Made by a program: the position numbers and the translations under genes. From an uncultured Rhodobiaceae bacterium (GTDB taxonomy: Bacteria; Pseudomonadota; Alphaproteobacteria; RS24): DNA of 5,834 bases. Below, one piece after another: positions 1-5,834 of this stretch. Where the stretch lies: contig CAJWBV010000063.1 in NCBI GenBank assembly GCA_913020275.1, forward strand, positions 1-5,834. Direction: 5' to 3'. Position 1 is the first letter of the stretch; the number at the start of each line of letters is the position of its first letter. The notes beneath the pieces were generated by a model, which had not been told where the DNA came from, did not search any database, and was given only the letters and a program-made list of their open reading frames with translations.

Positions 1-458
1 GGGCTGCCGGTGCGTTTCCTCCGGTCATTGGCTGGGTGGCGGCAACCGGTTCCATTTCGCTTGAGCCGCTGGTGTTTTTCCTGATTATTTTCATCTGGAC
101 GCCGCCGCATTTCTGGGCCTTGGCGTTGGTCAAAAACGACGATTATCGCGCCGCCAATATTCCCATGTTGCCGGTGACCAGCGGTGCCGATGCGACAGTG
201 CGCCAAATTCTGCTTTATACGCTGGCGCTGGCCGGCACGGTCATGTTGCCTTATCTGCTGGGCTTTTCCGGATTGCTTTACGGCGTAGGCGCGGGCGTTG
301 CGAGTGCGATTTTTGTGGGCCTTAGCCTTCTTCTTGCAGTGAGTTCGCGTGAGCGGCGCAATCGCATTGCAGGAATGGTGTTTGCCTATTCGATTTTTTA
401 TCTTTTCATCGTTTTCGCGCTGTTGCCGGCTGACCGGCTGATGGCTTCGGGTCTTTAG
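1..458 (+). CDS. ctaB: Protoheme IX farnesyltransferase (heme O synthase), 3' part
   Basis: Integral inner-membrane prenyltransferase that adds a farnesyl group to protoheme IX to give heme O, the precursor of heme A for the aa3-type oxidase. The 5' end lies outside the window; the frame is open from base 3 and gives 151 residues, about half of the usual ~300. Seen directly: a GAFPPVIGW-type segment right at the left edge, the family stretch IFIWTPPHFWALAL, the second polar motif DDYRAANIPMLPV and the C-terminal YSIFYLF segment. Hydrophobic stretches correspond to the last four or so membrane helices of the family. An internal GTG at base 36 lies inside the conserved core and is not the start. 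The stop (456-458) overlaps the ribosome binding site of the next gene. Identification is firm; only the N-terminal half with the first Asp-rich motif cannot be checked. Confidence 0.96.
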   Translation, partial: AAGAFPPVIGWVAATGSISLEPLVFFLIIFIWTPPHFWALALVKNDDYRAANIPMLPVTSGADATVRQILLYTLALAGTVMLPYLLGFSGLLYGVGAGVASAIFVGLSLLLAVSSRERRNRIAGMVFAYSIFYLFIVFALLPADRLMASGL

Positions 459-462
459 GAGG
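457..462 (+). promoter_or_regulatory. Strong ribosome binding site for the CoxF-like small gene
   Basis: A perfect AGGAGG lies five bases before the ATG at 468 and overlaps the ctaB stop codon. It is the best Shine-Dalgarno match in the window and supports the 57-codon frame that follows as a real gene. Confidence 0.85.
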
Positions 463-467
463 CTTTC

Positions 468-641
468 ATGGCAGGCGAAAAAGACAGTCAGACAGATTCG
501 AACGGCTGGACGCCAGAATTGCTGAAACAGCGCCGCCGCCGCGCGCTCATTATGGCGCTGGCACTGGCCGGGCTTGTCGGCATGTTCTTTCTGGTCACGC
601 TTGTCCGGCTCGGCGAAAACGTGGCTAATCGGGCGTTGTAA
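468..641 (+). CDS. coxF: CoxF-like small membrane protein of the cytochrome oxidase locus
   Basis: A 57-residue protein with one membrane segment. Residues 1-20 are polar and acidic, residues 21-25 form a basic cluster (QRRRR), residues 26-46 are hydrophobic, and the tail ends LGENVANRAL. A small protein with this arrangement (basic cluster, single helix, then a tail of the type LGxNVxNRxL) sits between ctaB and ctaG in many alphaproteobacteria, where it is named CoxF or left hypothetical. The role is not well defined; an accessory or assembly function for the aa3 oxidase is inferred from position. The N-terminus is probably cytoplasmic by the positive-inside rule. The start is fixed by the perfect AGGAGG upstream; the stop is one base before the ctaG ATG, suggesting translational coupling. 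The gene is short enough to be missed by length-filtered gene calling. The symbol rests on context and tail resemblance, not on a database search. Confidence 0.85.
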   Translation: MAGEKDSQTDSNGWTPELLKQRRRRALIMALALAGLVGMFFLVTLVRLGENVANRAL

Positions 642-642
642 A

Positions 643-1239
643 ATGACCGGACCCGACAAACACAATGCACAGACCGATATGATGACCGGCAGAAACAGGC
701 GCACGGCAGTGGGTGCGGCGGGTCTGGCCGTGCTCATGATCGGTGCAGCTTATGCCGCCGTGCCGCTTTATGATTTGTTTTGCCGCGTAACCGGTTATGG
801 CGGTACCACGCAAGTGGCAACCGCCGCGCCTGCTTCCGCCGCGACGCGGGAAATTACCATTCGCTTTGACGCCAGCCTGAACCGCGACATGCCATGGTCG
901 TTTGAAGCACCCGCCCAGCCGGTGCAATTGGCGATTGGCGAACAGGGGCTTGCTTTTTACGAAGCGCATAACCCGACAGACACCAGCATTACCGGCACTG
1001 CGACCTATAATGTGTCGCCGTCAAAGGCCGGCATTTACTTCTCAAAGATCGACTGTTTCTGTTTCACCGAGCAGGTTCTGGCGCCGGGCCAGCGCGTGGA
1101 TATGCCGGTGAGCTTTTTCGTTGATCCTGAAATTTTGACAGACCCCGAAATGGATGATGTCAAAACCATCACTTTGTCCTATACATTCTTTAAAGCGTCA
1201 GAATCGGCGCGCGCCGAACCGGCTTCACCGAGGGGATAG
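643..1239 (+). CDS. ctaG: Cytochrome c oxidase assembly protein CtaG/Cox11, copper chaperone for CuB
   Basis: 198-residue membrane-anchored copper chaperone that delivers copper to the CuB site of oxidase subunit I. Residues ~21-41 form a single N-terminal membrane helix followed by PLYDLFCRVTGYGGT, the family signature with the conserved Cys47. The periplasmic part is a beta-rich immunoglobulin-like domain. It contains YNVSPSKAGIYFSKIDCFCF, with the copper-binding pair C138 and C140, and then FFVDPEI. Length matches the family (about 190-210). ATG 643 is preferred because it lies one base after the CoxF-like stop and gives a short polar cytoplasmic tail. An in-frame ATG at 574 would overlap the upstream gene by 68 bases and add a non-family peptide; ATGs at 679 and 682 are possible later starts. 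The Shine-Dalgarno signal is weak, so coupling to the preceding gene is likely. All expected cysteines are present. Confidence 0.96.
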   Translation: MTGPDKHNAQTDMMTGRNRRTAVGAAGLAVLMIGAAYAAVPLYDLFCRVTGYGGTTQVATAAPASAATREITIRFDASLNRDMPWSFEAPAQPVQLAIGEQGLAFYEAHNPTDTSITGTATYNVSPSKAGIYFSKIDCFCFTEQVLAPGQRVDMPVSFFVDPEILTDPEMDDVKTITLSYTFFKASESARAEPASPRG

Positions 1240-1245
1240 AAACTC

Positions 1246-2082
1246 ATGGCAGATACGCATGCAAAGCATCACGATTATCATCTGGTAAATCCAAGCCCTT
1301 GGCCTGTGGTGGGCTCTGTAAGTGCGCTGGTGCTGGCAATCGGCGCGGTGCAGTATTTCCATTCAGACACGCCGTGGGTCATGATTATCGGGCTGGCCGG
1401 GGTTTTGTATACCATGCTGGCGTGGTGGCGCGATGTTATCAATGAGGCCCATGGCGGCGACCACACACCGGTGGTTCAATTGCATCATCGCTACGGCATG
1501 ATTTTGTTCATTGCCTCCGAGGTGATGTTCTTCGTCGCCTGGTTCTGGGCTTATTTTGACGCCAGCCTCTATCCGGGCGAGGCAATTCAAGCTGCGCGTA
1601 CCGAACTGACGGGCGGGCACTGGCCGCCCGACGGTATTGAGACTTTTGATCCATGGCACTTGCCGCTTATCAACACGCTGATTTTGCTGACATCCGGCAC
1701 CACCGTTACTTGGGCCCACCATGCGCTGCAACATGGCGACCGCGAAGGGTTGAAATGGGGGCTGGTGCTGACTGTCGCTCTGGGGGCGTTGTTCACGGTT
1801 TTTCAGGCCTATGAATATCAGCATGCGGCGTTCGGGTTTTCCGGCCATATTTACGGTGCCACATTTTTCATGGCGACCGGATTTCACGGCTTTCACGTGA
1901 TTGTCGGCACGGTGTTTTTGCTGGTGTGCCTGTTGCGCGCGCTGGCCGATCACTTCACCCCGCAAAGCCATTTCGGGTTTGAGGCCGCCGCGTGGTACTG
2001 GCACTTCGTTGACGTCGTCTGGCTGTTCCTTTTTGTCGTCATCTATATTCTGGGTGCCGGACCGGGCGCGGGCGCTCATTAA
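1246..2082 (+). CDS. ctaE: Cytochrome c oxidase subunit III
   Basis: 278-residue integral membrane subunit of the aa3-type cytochrome c oxidase (also called CoxC). Subunit III stabilises subunit I during turnover and may help oxygen access. Seven hydrophobic helices can be followed. Family motifs seen are [10 protein letters not shown] (11-20), [14 protein letters not shown] (91-104, with the conserved membrane Glu92), [20 protein letters not shown] (142-161), [12 protein letters not shown] (211-222) and [19 protein letters not shown] (243-261). Length is normal for the full seven-helix form. The start follows AGGGG at 1231-1235 by ten bases and lies six bases after the ctaG stop. The extreme C-terminus ends in a Gly/Ala tail (GAGPGAGAH) where many relatives end in a Trp-containing segment; this is probably neutral variation. 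The gene that often follows in this class, DUF983, is absent here. Confidence 0.98.
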   Translation: MADTHAKHHDYHLVNPSPWPVVGSVSALVLAIGAVQYFHSDTPWVMIIGLAGVLYTMLAWWRDVINEAHGGDHTPVVQLHHRYGMILFIASEVMFFVAWFWAYFDASLYPGEAIQAARTELTGGHWPPDGIETFDPWHLPLINTLILLTSGTTVTWAHHALQHGDREGLKWGLVLTVALGALFTVFQAYEYQHAAFGFSGHIYGATFFMATGFHGFHVIVGTVFLLVCLLRALADHFTPQSHFGFEAAAWYWHFVDVVWLFLFVVIYILGAGPGAGAH

Positions 2083-2098
2083 AACAAGAATTTTGGGC

Positions 2099-2827
2099 AT
2101 GCGGCGCACCCTCCCGCTTCTTGCTACCGTGGTGATGCTTGCGGGTCTCTTGTCGCTGGGCTTTTGGCAGGTCGAAAGGCTGGCTTGGAAGGAAGACCTT
2201 CTGGCGCGCATCGAACAGCGCTTGTCTGCGGAGTCCCTGGTGCTGGCCTCGGCAGACGATATTGCTTCGTTGCGCCGTGAGGCGCATGATTATCATCCGG
2301 CAGTAATGGATGCGACCCGAAGCGGCGCGTCGGTATTTTGGTTCACTCAAATTGAAAATGCACCGGCCGGCATCGCGCCCGCCGACCGGGTTGGCTATCA
2401 TGTGCTGACACCGGTGGTGCTTGCCGACGGTGCCCATATATTGCTGGATGAAGGTTTTGTTCCGGCGCGCCTGAAAGACCAAATTGGCGGCCGGCAAGGC
2501 AAGGTGCAAAGGCTTCCGGTTGTCATTCGCTGGCCCGACGCCCGCAATATCTTCGCCGCCGAAAATGACCTGGAAAATGGTCTGGTTTATGTGCGTGATG
2601 CGCCGCAAATCGGTCGTCATTTCGGAATTTCCCTGCCGCCGGTCATTGTCGAATCTGCAAATGTGCCCGCTGGTGCCGAAGCCCCGTGGCCGCGCGGCGC
2701 GCAGACGCGAATTTCCCTTTCAAACCGGCACCTTGAATATGCGTTTACGTGGTTTGCGCTGGCGGCGGTGCTTGTATTTATTTCCGGTCTGTGGCACATG
2801 CGGGGCAGGCGCAAGCGCAAAGATTAG
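2099..2827 (+). CDS. surf1: SURF1 family cytochrome oxidase biogenesis protein
   Basis: 242-residue inner-membrane protein of the SURF1/Shy1 family, which aids heme a insertion into oxidase subunit I. The expected layout is present: N-terminal helix (residues ~5-22) running into GFWQVERLAWKEDLLARIE (21-39), a periplasmic domain with HDYHPAVMDATR (63-74) and VGYHVLTPVVLADGAHILLD (98-117), and a C-terminal helix (~214-233) preceded by SNRHLEYAFTWFALA with His211. A basic tail (RGRRKRKD) fits a cytoplasmic C-terminus. ATG 2099 gives the usual short N-terminus before the first helix; the frame is open further upstream inside ctaE, but that peptide is not family-like. No good Shine-Dalgarno is seen. 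The position normally Arg in the (V/D)RG(F/W)VP motif is Glu118 here (DEGFVP). The function is conserved in this position in alphaproteobacterial oxidase loci. Confidence 0.94.
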   Translation: MRRTLPLLATVVMLAGLLSLGFWQVERLAWKEDLLARIEQRLSAESLVLASADDIASLRREAHDYHPAVMDATRSGASVFWFTQIENAPAGIAPADRVGYHVLTPVVLADGAHILLDEGFVPARLKDQIGGRQGKVQRLPVVIRWPDARNIFAAENDLENGLVYVRDAPQIGRHFGISLPPVIVESANVPAGAEAPWPRGAQTRISLSNRHLEYAFTWFALAAVLVFISGLWHMRGRRKRKD

Positions 2828-2829
2828 GG
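2826..2829 (+). promoter_or_regulatory. Ribosome binding site deciding the GTG start of thrC
   Basis: AGGG overlapping the surf1 stop codon, six bases before GTG 2836. Together with the protein match beginning at the next residues it fixes the GTG as the thrC start. Confidence 0.6.
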
Positions 2830-2835
2830 TATCCG

Positions 2836-4233
2836 GTGGAGTATATCAGCACGAGAGGCCGCGCAACGGCACTGTCATTCGAACCGACCCTGCTTGCAGG
2901 GCTGGCCGGTGACGGGGGACTTTATGTGCCCGATCACTGGCCGAAACTGTCGCGACAAACGCTGGAGGGTTTTCGCGGGGCCGGTTTTCAACACGTTGCC
3001 AAAACCGTTCTGATGCCGTTTCTGGGAAGTGACGTGCGGCCCGAAAGATTTGCCGAAATTGTCGATGAGGCTTATGCCGGTTTTTCGCACGCCGACATCG
3101 CCCCATTGGTGGCGCTGGATGACGGCCACTATTTGCTGGAACTGTTCCACGGGCCTACGCTGGCGTTCAAGGATGTGGCGATGCAGTTGCTCGCGCGCCT
3201 GATGGATGACGCGCTCAGACGGCGCGGGCAGCGCGCCACGATTGTCGGCGCCACGTCGGGTGATACGGGCGGGGCGGCCATTGAAGCGTTTCGGGGCCGC
3301 GACGCCGTCGATGTTTTCATTCTCTATCCGCAAGGGCGCGTGTCGGACATCCAGCGCATGCAAATGACAACGCCGACAGATGCCAATGTGCATACGCTGG
3401 CCGTCGACGGCACGTTTGACGATTGTCAGGCGCTGGTGAAGGCGATGTTCAATGACAGCGAATTTCGCCAAGAGGTGAATTTGGCCGGGGTCAATTCGAT
3501 CAATTGGGCGCGGGTGATGGCACAGACCACCTATTATTTTACCGCCGCCGCACAGCTTGGCAGCCCTGATACGCCCGTCGGATTTTCGGTGCCAACCGGC
3601 AATTTCGGCGACATTTTTGCCGGATATGTCGCCGCGCAAATGGGTCTTCCCGTCGCCCGGCTGATGATTGCCACCAATGTGAACGATATTCTTGCCCGTG
3701 TCATGCAGGCCGGAATTTACGAAACTGAAGAGGTGATTGCGACCTCAAGCCCCAGCATGGACATTCAGGTATCGAGCAATTTTGAGAGGCTATTGTTTGA
3801 ATTGACGCGCCGCGATGCGCCCCGCGTCAGCGGCTTTATGAATGCGCTGGCGCGCGACGGCCGGTTTGAAATGGCAGAAGATGAAGTGGCGCTTATGTCG
3901 GCTCTGTTTGATGCCGCACGCGTTGACGAAGCCCAGACGCAAGAGACAATGCGCGATGTTCTGAAGCGTTTTGATATGCAAATCGACCCGCACACGGCGG
4001 TGGGGCTGGCGGCGGCACGGCGCGCGGTGTTGCCCGATGGCGTGCCCATGGTCTCGCTGGCGACCGCGCATCCGGCGAAGTTTCCCGCTGCCGTGGAAGC
4101 CGCCTTCGGCACCGGCCCCGATATTCCTGCGCGTGTGCGCGAAATGATGACGCAACCCGAACGCATTTCGCCGGTTGAAAATGCGTTGGGCGCGGTTCAG
4201 ACTTTCATCCGTCAAAACGGACGGATGGGATAG
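2836..4233 (+). CDS. thrC: Threonine synthase
   Basis: 465-residue cytoplasmic PLP enzyme that converts O-phosphohomoserine to threonine and phosphate, the last step of threonine synthesis. The N-terminus EYISTRG...LSFEPTLLAGLAGDGGLYVP is typical of the bacterial/fungal-type long threonine synthases. The PLP lysine is K112 in FHGPTLAFKDVAMQLL. GATSGDTGGAAIEAF (138-152), NSINWARVMAQTTYYF and the phosphate-site segment PTGNFGDIFAGY are all intact. Length agrees with the ~460-residue class. The GTG start follows AGGG and lies eight bases after surf1; frame-consistent upstream codons lie inside surf1 and do not match the family. Probably cotranscribed with the oxidase genes, a conserved adjacency in alphaproteobacteria with no clear biochemical reason. 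The stop TAG is directly followed by the ATG of the acetyltransferase gene. Confidence 0.98.
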   Translation: MEYISTRGRATALSFEPTLLAGLAGDGGLYVPDHWPKLSRQTLEGFRGAGFQHVAKTVLMPFLGSDVRPERFAEIVDEAYAGFSHADIAPLVALDDGHYLLELFHGPTLAFKDVAMQLLARLMDDALRRRGQRATIVGATSGDTGGAAIEAFRGRDAVDVFILYPQGRVSDIQRMQMTTPTDANVHTLAVDGTFDDCQALVKAMFNDSEFRQEVNLAGVNSINWARVMAQTTYYFTAAAQLGSPDTPVGFSVPTGNFGDIFAGYVAAQMGLPVARLMIATNVNDILARVMQAGIYETEEVIATSSPSMDIQVSSNFERLLFELTRRDAPRVSGFMNALARDGRFEMAEDEVALMSALFDAARVDEAQTQETMRDVLKRFDMQIDPHTAVGLAAARRAVLPDGVPMVSLATAHPAKFPAAVEAAFGTGPDIPARVREMMTQPERISPVENALGAVQTFIRQNGRMG

Positions 4234-4833
4234 ATGGCGCGCAGCCGCATAAATTTTCTGAAACGCCCTTTGCGCGTGGGGCGCAAAGTACTTGCGGGCA
4301 ATCGGGTCAATTTGCGCCCGCCACTCATGCGCGATTATCCGCATTGGGTGAAACTGCGCCGTGACAATCAGAAATATCTGCAAATGCGCGAGCCGTTATG
4401 GATGCCGGACGAGCTGTCGCGCCGCAGTTTCCGGTTGCGATTGCGCACCTATAATCAGGAGGCGCGCCAAGATCGCGGCTATGCATTCTTTATCTGGAAT
4501 CTGGAAATGAACCAGATGATGGGGGCGGTCAATCTCAGCTATATTCGCCGCGGCGCGGCGCAGATGGGCACGGTCGGCTATTGGATCGGAGAGCATTTCT
4601 CCAATCAGGGGCTGATGTCGGAAGCGGTCGGGCTATTGTGCGATTTTGCCTTTACCACTTTGGGACTGCATCGTCTTGAAGCGGCCTGTATGATTGATAA
4701 TGAACCGTCCGTCAGAGTTTTGAAAAACAACAAATTCAAAGAAGAAGGCTATGCCCCGCGCTATCTTAAAATCGGCGGCATTTGGGCCGACCACAGATTG
4801 TTCGCCCTGTGTCGCGATGACCTTGCCCATTAG
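4234..4833 (+). CDS. GNAT family N-acetyltransferase, RimJ/RimL type
   Basis: 199-residue cytoplasmic acyl-CoA-dependent N-acetyltransferase resembling the RimJ/RimL group, whose best-known members acetylate N-terminal amines of ribosomal proteins. The substrate here is unknown. Seen: the start of the fold at NRVNLRPPLMRDYPHW (23-38), the central strand MMGAVNLSYIRRG (95-107), the sheet GTVGYWIGEHF (112-122), the acetyl-CoA pyrophosphate loop in NQGLMSEAV (124-132) and the C-terminal NEPSVRVLKNNKFKEEGYA (156-174). The ATG follows the thrC stop with no gap, and only weak purine-rich Shine-Dalgarno sequence is visible, so coupling to thrC is likely. In many alphaproteobacteria, as I recall, an M16 zinc peptidase gene separates thrC from this acetyltransferase; it is absent here. 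The last 17 bases overlap the next gene. Family call is firm; a rimJ symbol would claim too much. Confidence 0.93.
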   Translation: MARSRINFLKRPLRVGRKVLAGNRVNLRPPLMRDYPHWVKLRRDNQKYLQMREPLWMPDELSRRSFRLRLRTYNQEARQDRGYAFFIWNLEMNQMMGAVNLSYIRRGAAQMGTVGYWIGEHFSNQGLMSEAVGLLCDFAFTTLGLHRLEAACMIDNEPSVRVLKNNKFKEEGYAPRYLKIGGIWADHRLFALCRDDLAH

Positions 4834-5764
4834 ATTCTTACTGTTGTTTTTGCTCTGGGCGGGAGTGACCCCCGCCTCGGCGCTCGATGCCATAAGCATT
4901 GGCGATGATTTGCGTGTCATGCGGCTTGCACCTTATGTGCAGTCAACTCCGGAAGGGCATCTGGCCTTTGCCGTTCAAAATGCCAGCGATGAGCCTATTC
5001 ATCTTGACCTTGAGCGTTTGCGCCCGCCGCTAATGGGGTTTGCGCTGGGCTTGTTTCGCGAACAGGACGGCTTGCGACTGTTCGTGTCCGATGACAGCGA
5101 ATTTACCGCTCGGCCCGGACATCCCGACAGAATACGTTTTTTTATTCGCGCCAAAGCCGTGCAGACCTTCGTTCTGGTAAACAAGGTGGAAGCCGCCGGG
5201 CTTTATCTGTGGAACCCCAATGCGCGGCAGGCCTTTGAGGACCGCCGCCGCACCATGCAGGTCGTCATTCTTGCGATATTGTTGGCCCTTGGGGCGGGCG
5301 GGCTGGGTGTGGCCGGTTTTCGCCGTTCGAGCCGGGCTTATTACGCGCTGGTTATGGGCGGTGGCATGCTGGTGTTGATTTCAAGCTTATGGATGCGCGG
5401 GCTTGTCGCCAGTCTCGGATTTGAAGATGCCGTTCTGCCCTATCGTCTGGATTATGCGCGCGGGGCGCTGATTGTCATGCTGGTGATGACGGCGATCAGT
5501 CAGGTCAATATGCTTTTGCGCAAAACCACCAACCGGAACTACTGGACGCGGGTGGTCATTATTGGCGATTTTTGTCTGCTTGCCGCCGGCCTAAGCGGTT
5601 TGGCCGCCGTCTGGCAACCGGATTTTGCCGGCCTCATCAGCAATGATATTTCCGAAGTTCTGCTGGCTGTGACATGCGCGTGCGTGTTTCTGGGCGCCAT
5701 TTTTGTACCCGACCAGCGCCGCGTATCAGATGAAGTGCCGGAGCAAACAGGTACAGACGGCTAA
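4817..5764 (+). CDS. Membrane protein with signal peptide, periplasmic domain and about five membrane helices; 7TMR-DISM-like, no output domain
   Basis: 315 residues. A clean signal peptide (1-22, basic residue at 6, Leu-rich core, TPASA before the likely cut) is followed by a periplasmic domain of ~120 residues. It carries DLRVMRLAPYVQSTPEGHLAF (31-51), recalling the 'LAPYxxxxxD' start of 7TMR-DISM extracellular domains, and a later FFIRAKAVQTFVLVN beta stretch. Then come hydrophobic segments at about 147-167, 174-196, 214-233, 245-266 and 277-298, and a charged 17-residue tail. Five helices after a cleaved signal would leave the C-terminus in the cytoplasm, but there is no GGDEF, EAL, kinase or other output domain. 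The function is unknown; a sensor role or help to a partner protein is inference only. ATG 4817 is chosen because it gives the signal peptide and a 17-base overlap with the acetyltransferase gene; an earlier ATG at 4751 would add a non-signal leader. The stop overlaps that of the convergent gene. Confidence 0.85.
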   Translation: MTLPIRFLLLFLLWAGVTPASALDAISIGDDLRVMRLAPYVQSTPEGHLAFAVQNASDEPIHLDLERLRPPLMGFALGLFREQDGLRLFVSDDSEFTARPGHPDRIRFFIRAKAVQTFVLVNKVEAAGLYLWNPNARQAFEDRRRTMQVVILAILLALGAGGLGVAGFRRSSRAYYALVMGGGMLVLISSLWMRGLVASLGFEDAVLPYRLDYARGALIVMLVMTAISQVNMLLRKTTNRNYWTRVVIIGDFCLLAAGLSGLAAVWQPDFAGLISNDISEVLLAVTCACVFLGAIFVPDQRRVSDEVPEQTGTDG

Positions 5765-5834
5765 GCCTCGCCCCCTTCACTGCTGAGCAAGGCCAGGTCA
5801 ATGCCCATGCCGGCCACGCATTTTTCATACAAGT
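5761..5834 (-). CDS. C-terminal end of an unidentified convergent gene
   Basis: Reading the - strand from the right edge, one frame is open for 23 residues (beginning LYEKCVAGMGIDLALL, ending SEGGEA) and stops at TAG, bases 5763-5761. This stop shares three bases with the TAA of the + strand gene (CTAA at 5761-5764). Third codon positions are mostly G or C, as in neighbouring genes. A competing - strand frame continues past this point into the + strand gene but is Trp-rich and looks like a shadow. The residues faintly recall the C-terminal helix of 3-hydroxyisobutyrate dehydrogenase-type proteins (LY...G.G..D.a.l), which is far too little to name the gene. The start lies beyond the window. 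Confidence 0.55.
   Translation of the reverse strand, partial: LYEKCVAGMGIDLALLSSEGGEA

Noticed and set aside
574..642. Upstream extension of ctaG to the in-frame ATG at 574
   Set aside because: The added peptide comes from another frame of the CoxF-like gene and does not look like a Cox11 N-terminus; ATG 643 fits the family and the gene spacing.
1901..2098. Upstream extension of surf1 into ctaE
   Set aside because: This Cys- and Arg-rich segment is a frame-shifted reading of subunit III; SURF1 proteins begin with a short basic stretch followed by a helix, as from ATG 2099.
1363..2211. Long - strand open frame of 282 codons opposite ctaE
   Set aside because: It lies antisense to an unmistakable subunit III gene, is rich in Arg, Gln, Pro and His as expected for a shadow frame, and shows no recognisable domain or ribosome binding site.
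2875..3639. Long - strand open frame of 254 codons opposite thrC
   Set aside because: Antisense to a fully conserved threonine synthase core; composition is typical of a complementary shadow in GC-rich coding DNA.
5765..5800. Possible terminator after the last + strand gene
   Set aside because: The GC-rich stretch does not form a clear stem-loop followed by a T-run, and it is coding on the opposite strand.
5637..5828. - strand open frame crossing the end of the last + strand gene
   Set aside because: It runs antisense through a membrane helix region and is Trp- and Pro-rich; the alternative frame ending at TAG 5763-5761 has more natural codon use.

Overview
The window reads as chromosomal DNA of an alphaproteobacterium. 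The evidence is the gene order ctaB, CoxF-like small protein, ctaG, ctaE, surf1, thrC, RimJ/RimL-type acetyltransferase, which is characteristic of the aa3-type cytochrome c oxidase locus in that class. The DNA is moderately GC-rich, and codon use looks similar throughout, with no visible sign of recent transfer. I cannot place the organism below class level from the sequence alone.

Layout: bases 1-458 hold the 3' half of ctaB (heme O synthase). Next come a 57-residue CoxF-like membrane protein (468-641), ctaG/cox11 (643-1239), ctaE/coxC (subunit III, 1246-2082) and surf1 (2099-2827). These are followed by thrC (threonine synthase, GTG start, 2836-4233), a GNAT acetyltransferase (4234-4833), and a membrane protein with a signal peptide, a small periplasmic domain and about five membrane segments (4817-5764). 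All eight are on the + strand with gaps of 0-16 bases or short overlaps, so they probably form one transcription unit that starts upstream of the window. At the right edge, the C-terminal end of an unidentified - strand gene converges on this unit; the two stop codons overlap in the four bases 5761-5764. There is no gene-free stretch longer than 16 bases, and I see no RNA gene, mobile element, CRISPR array or clear terminator.

Function: the first five genes build the terminal oxidase. CtaB makes heme O, the precursor of heme A. CtaG delivers copper to CuB in subunit I, and SURF1 assists heme a insertion. CtaE is a structural subunit, and the CoxF-like protein is a presumed small assembly or accessory factor. 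Subunits I and II are expected just upstream. ThrC makes threonine and has no obvious mechanistic link to respiration, but its adjacency to surf1 is common in alphaproteobacteria.

Most of the window is ordinary conserved core genome. The points worth a second look are the compact form of the locus (no DUF983 gene between ctaE and surf1, no M16 peptidase gene between thrC and the acetyltransferase), the last membrane protein, which looks like a 7TMR-DISM-type sensor without any output domain, and the unidentified convergent gene end. I found no convincing evidence of a wholly new system.
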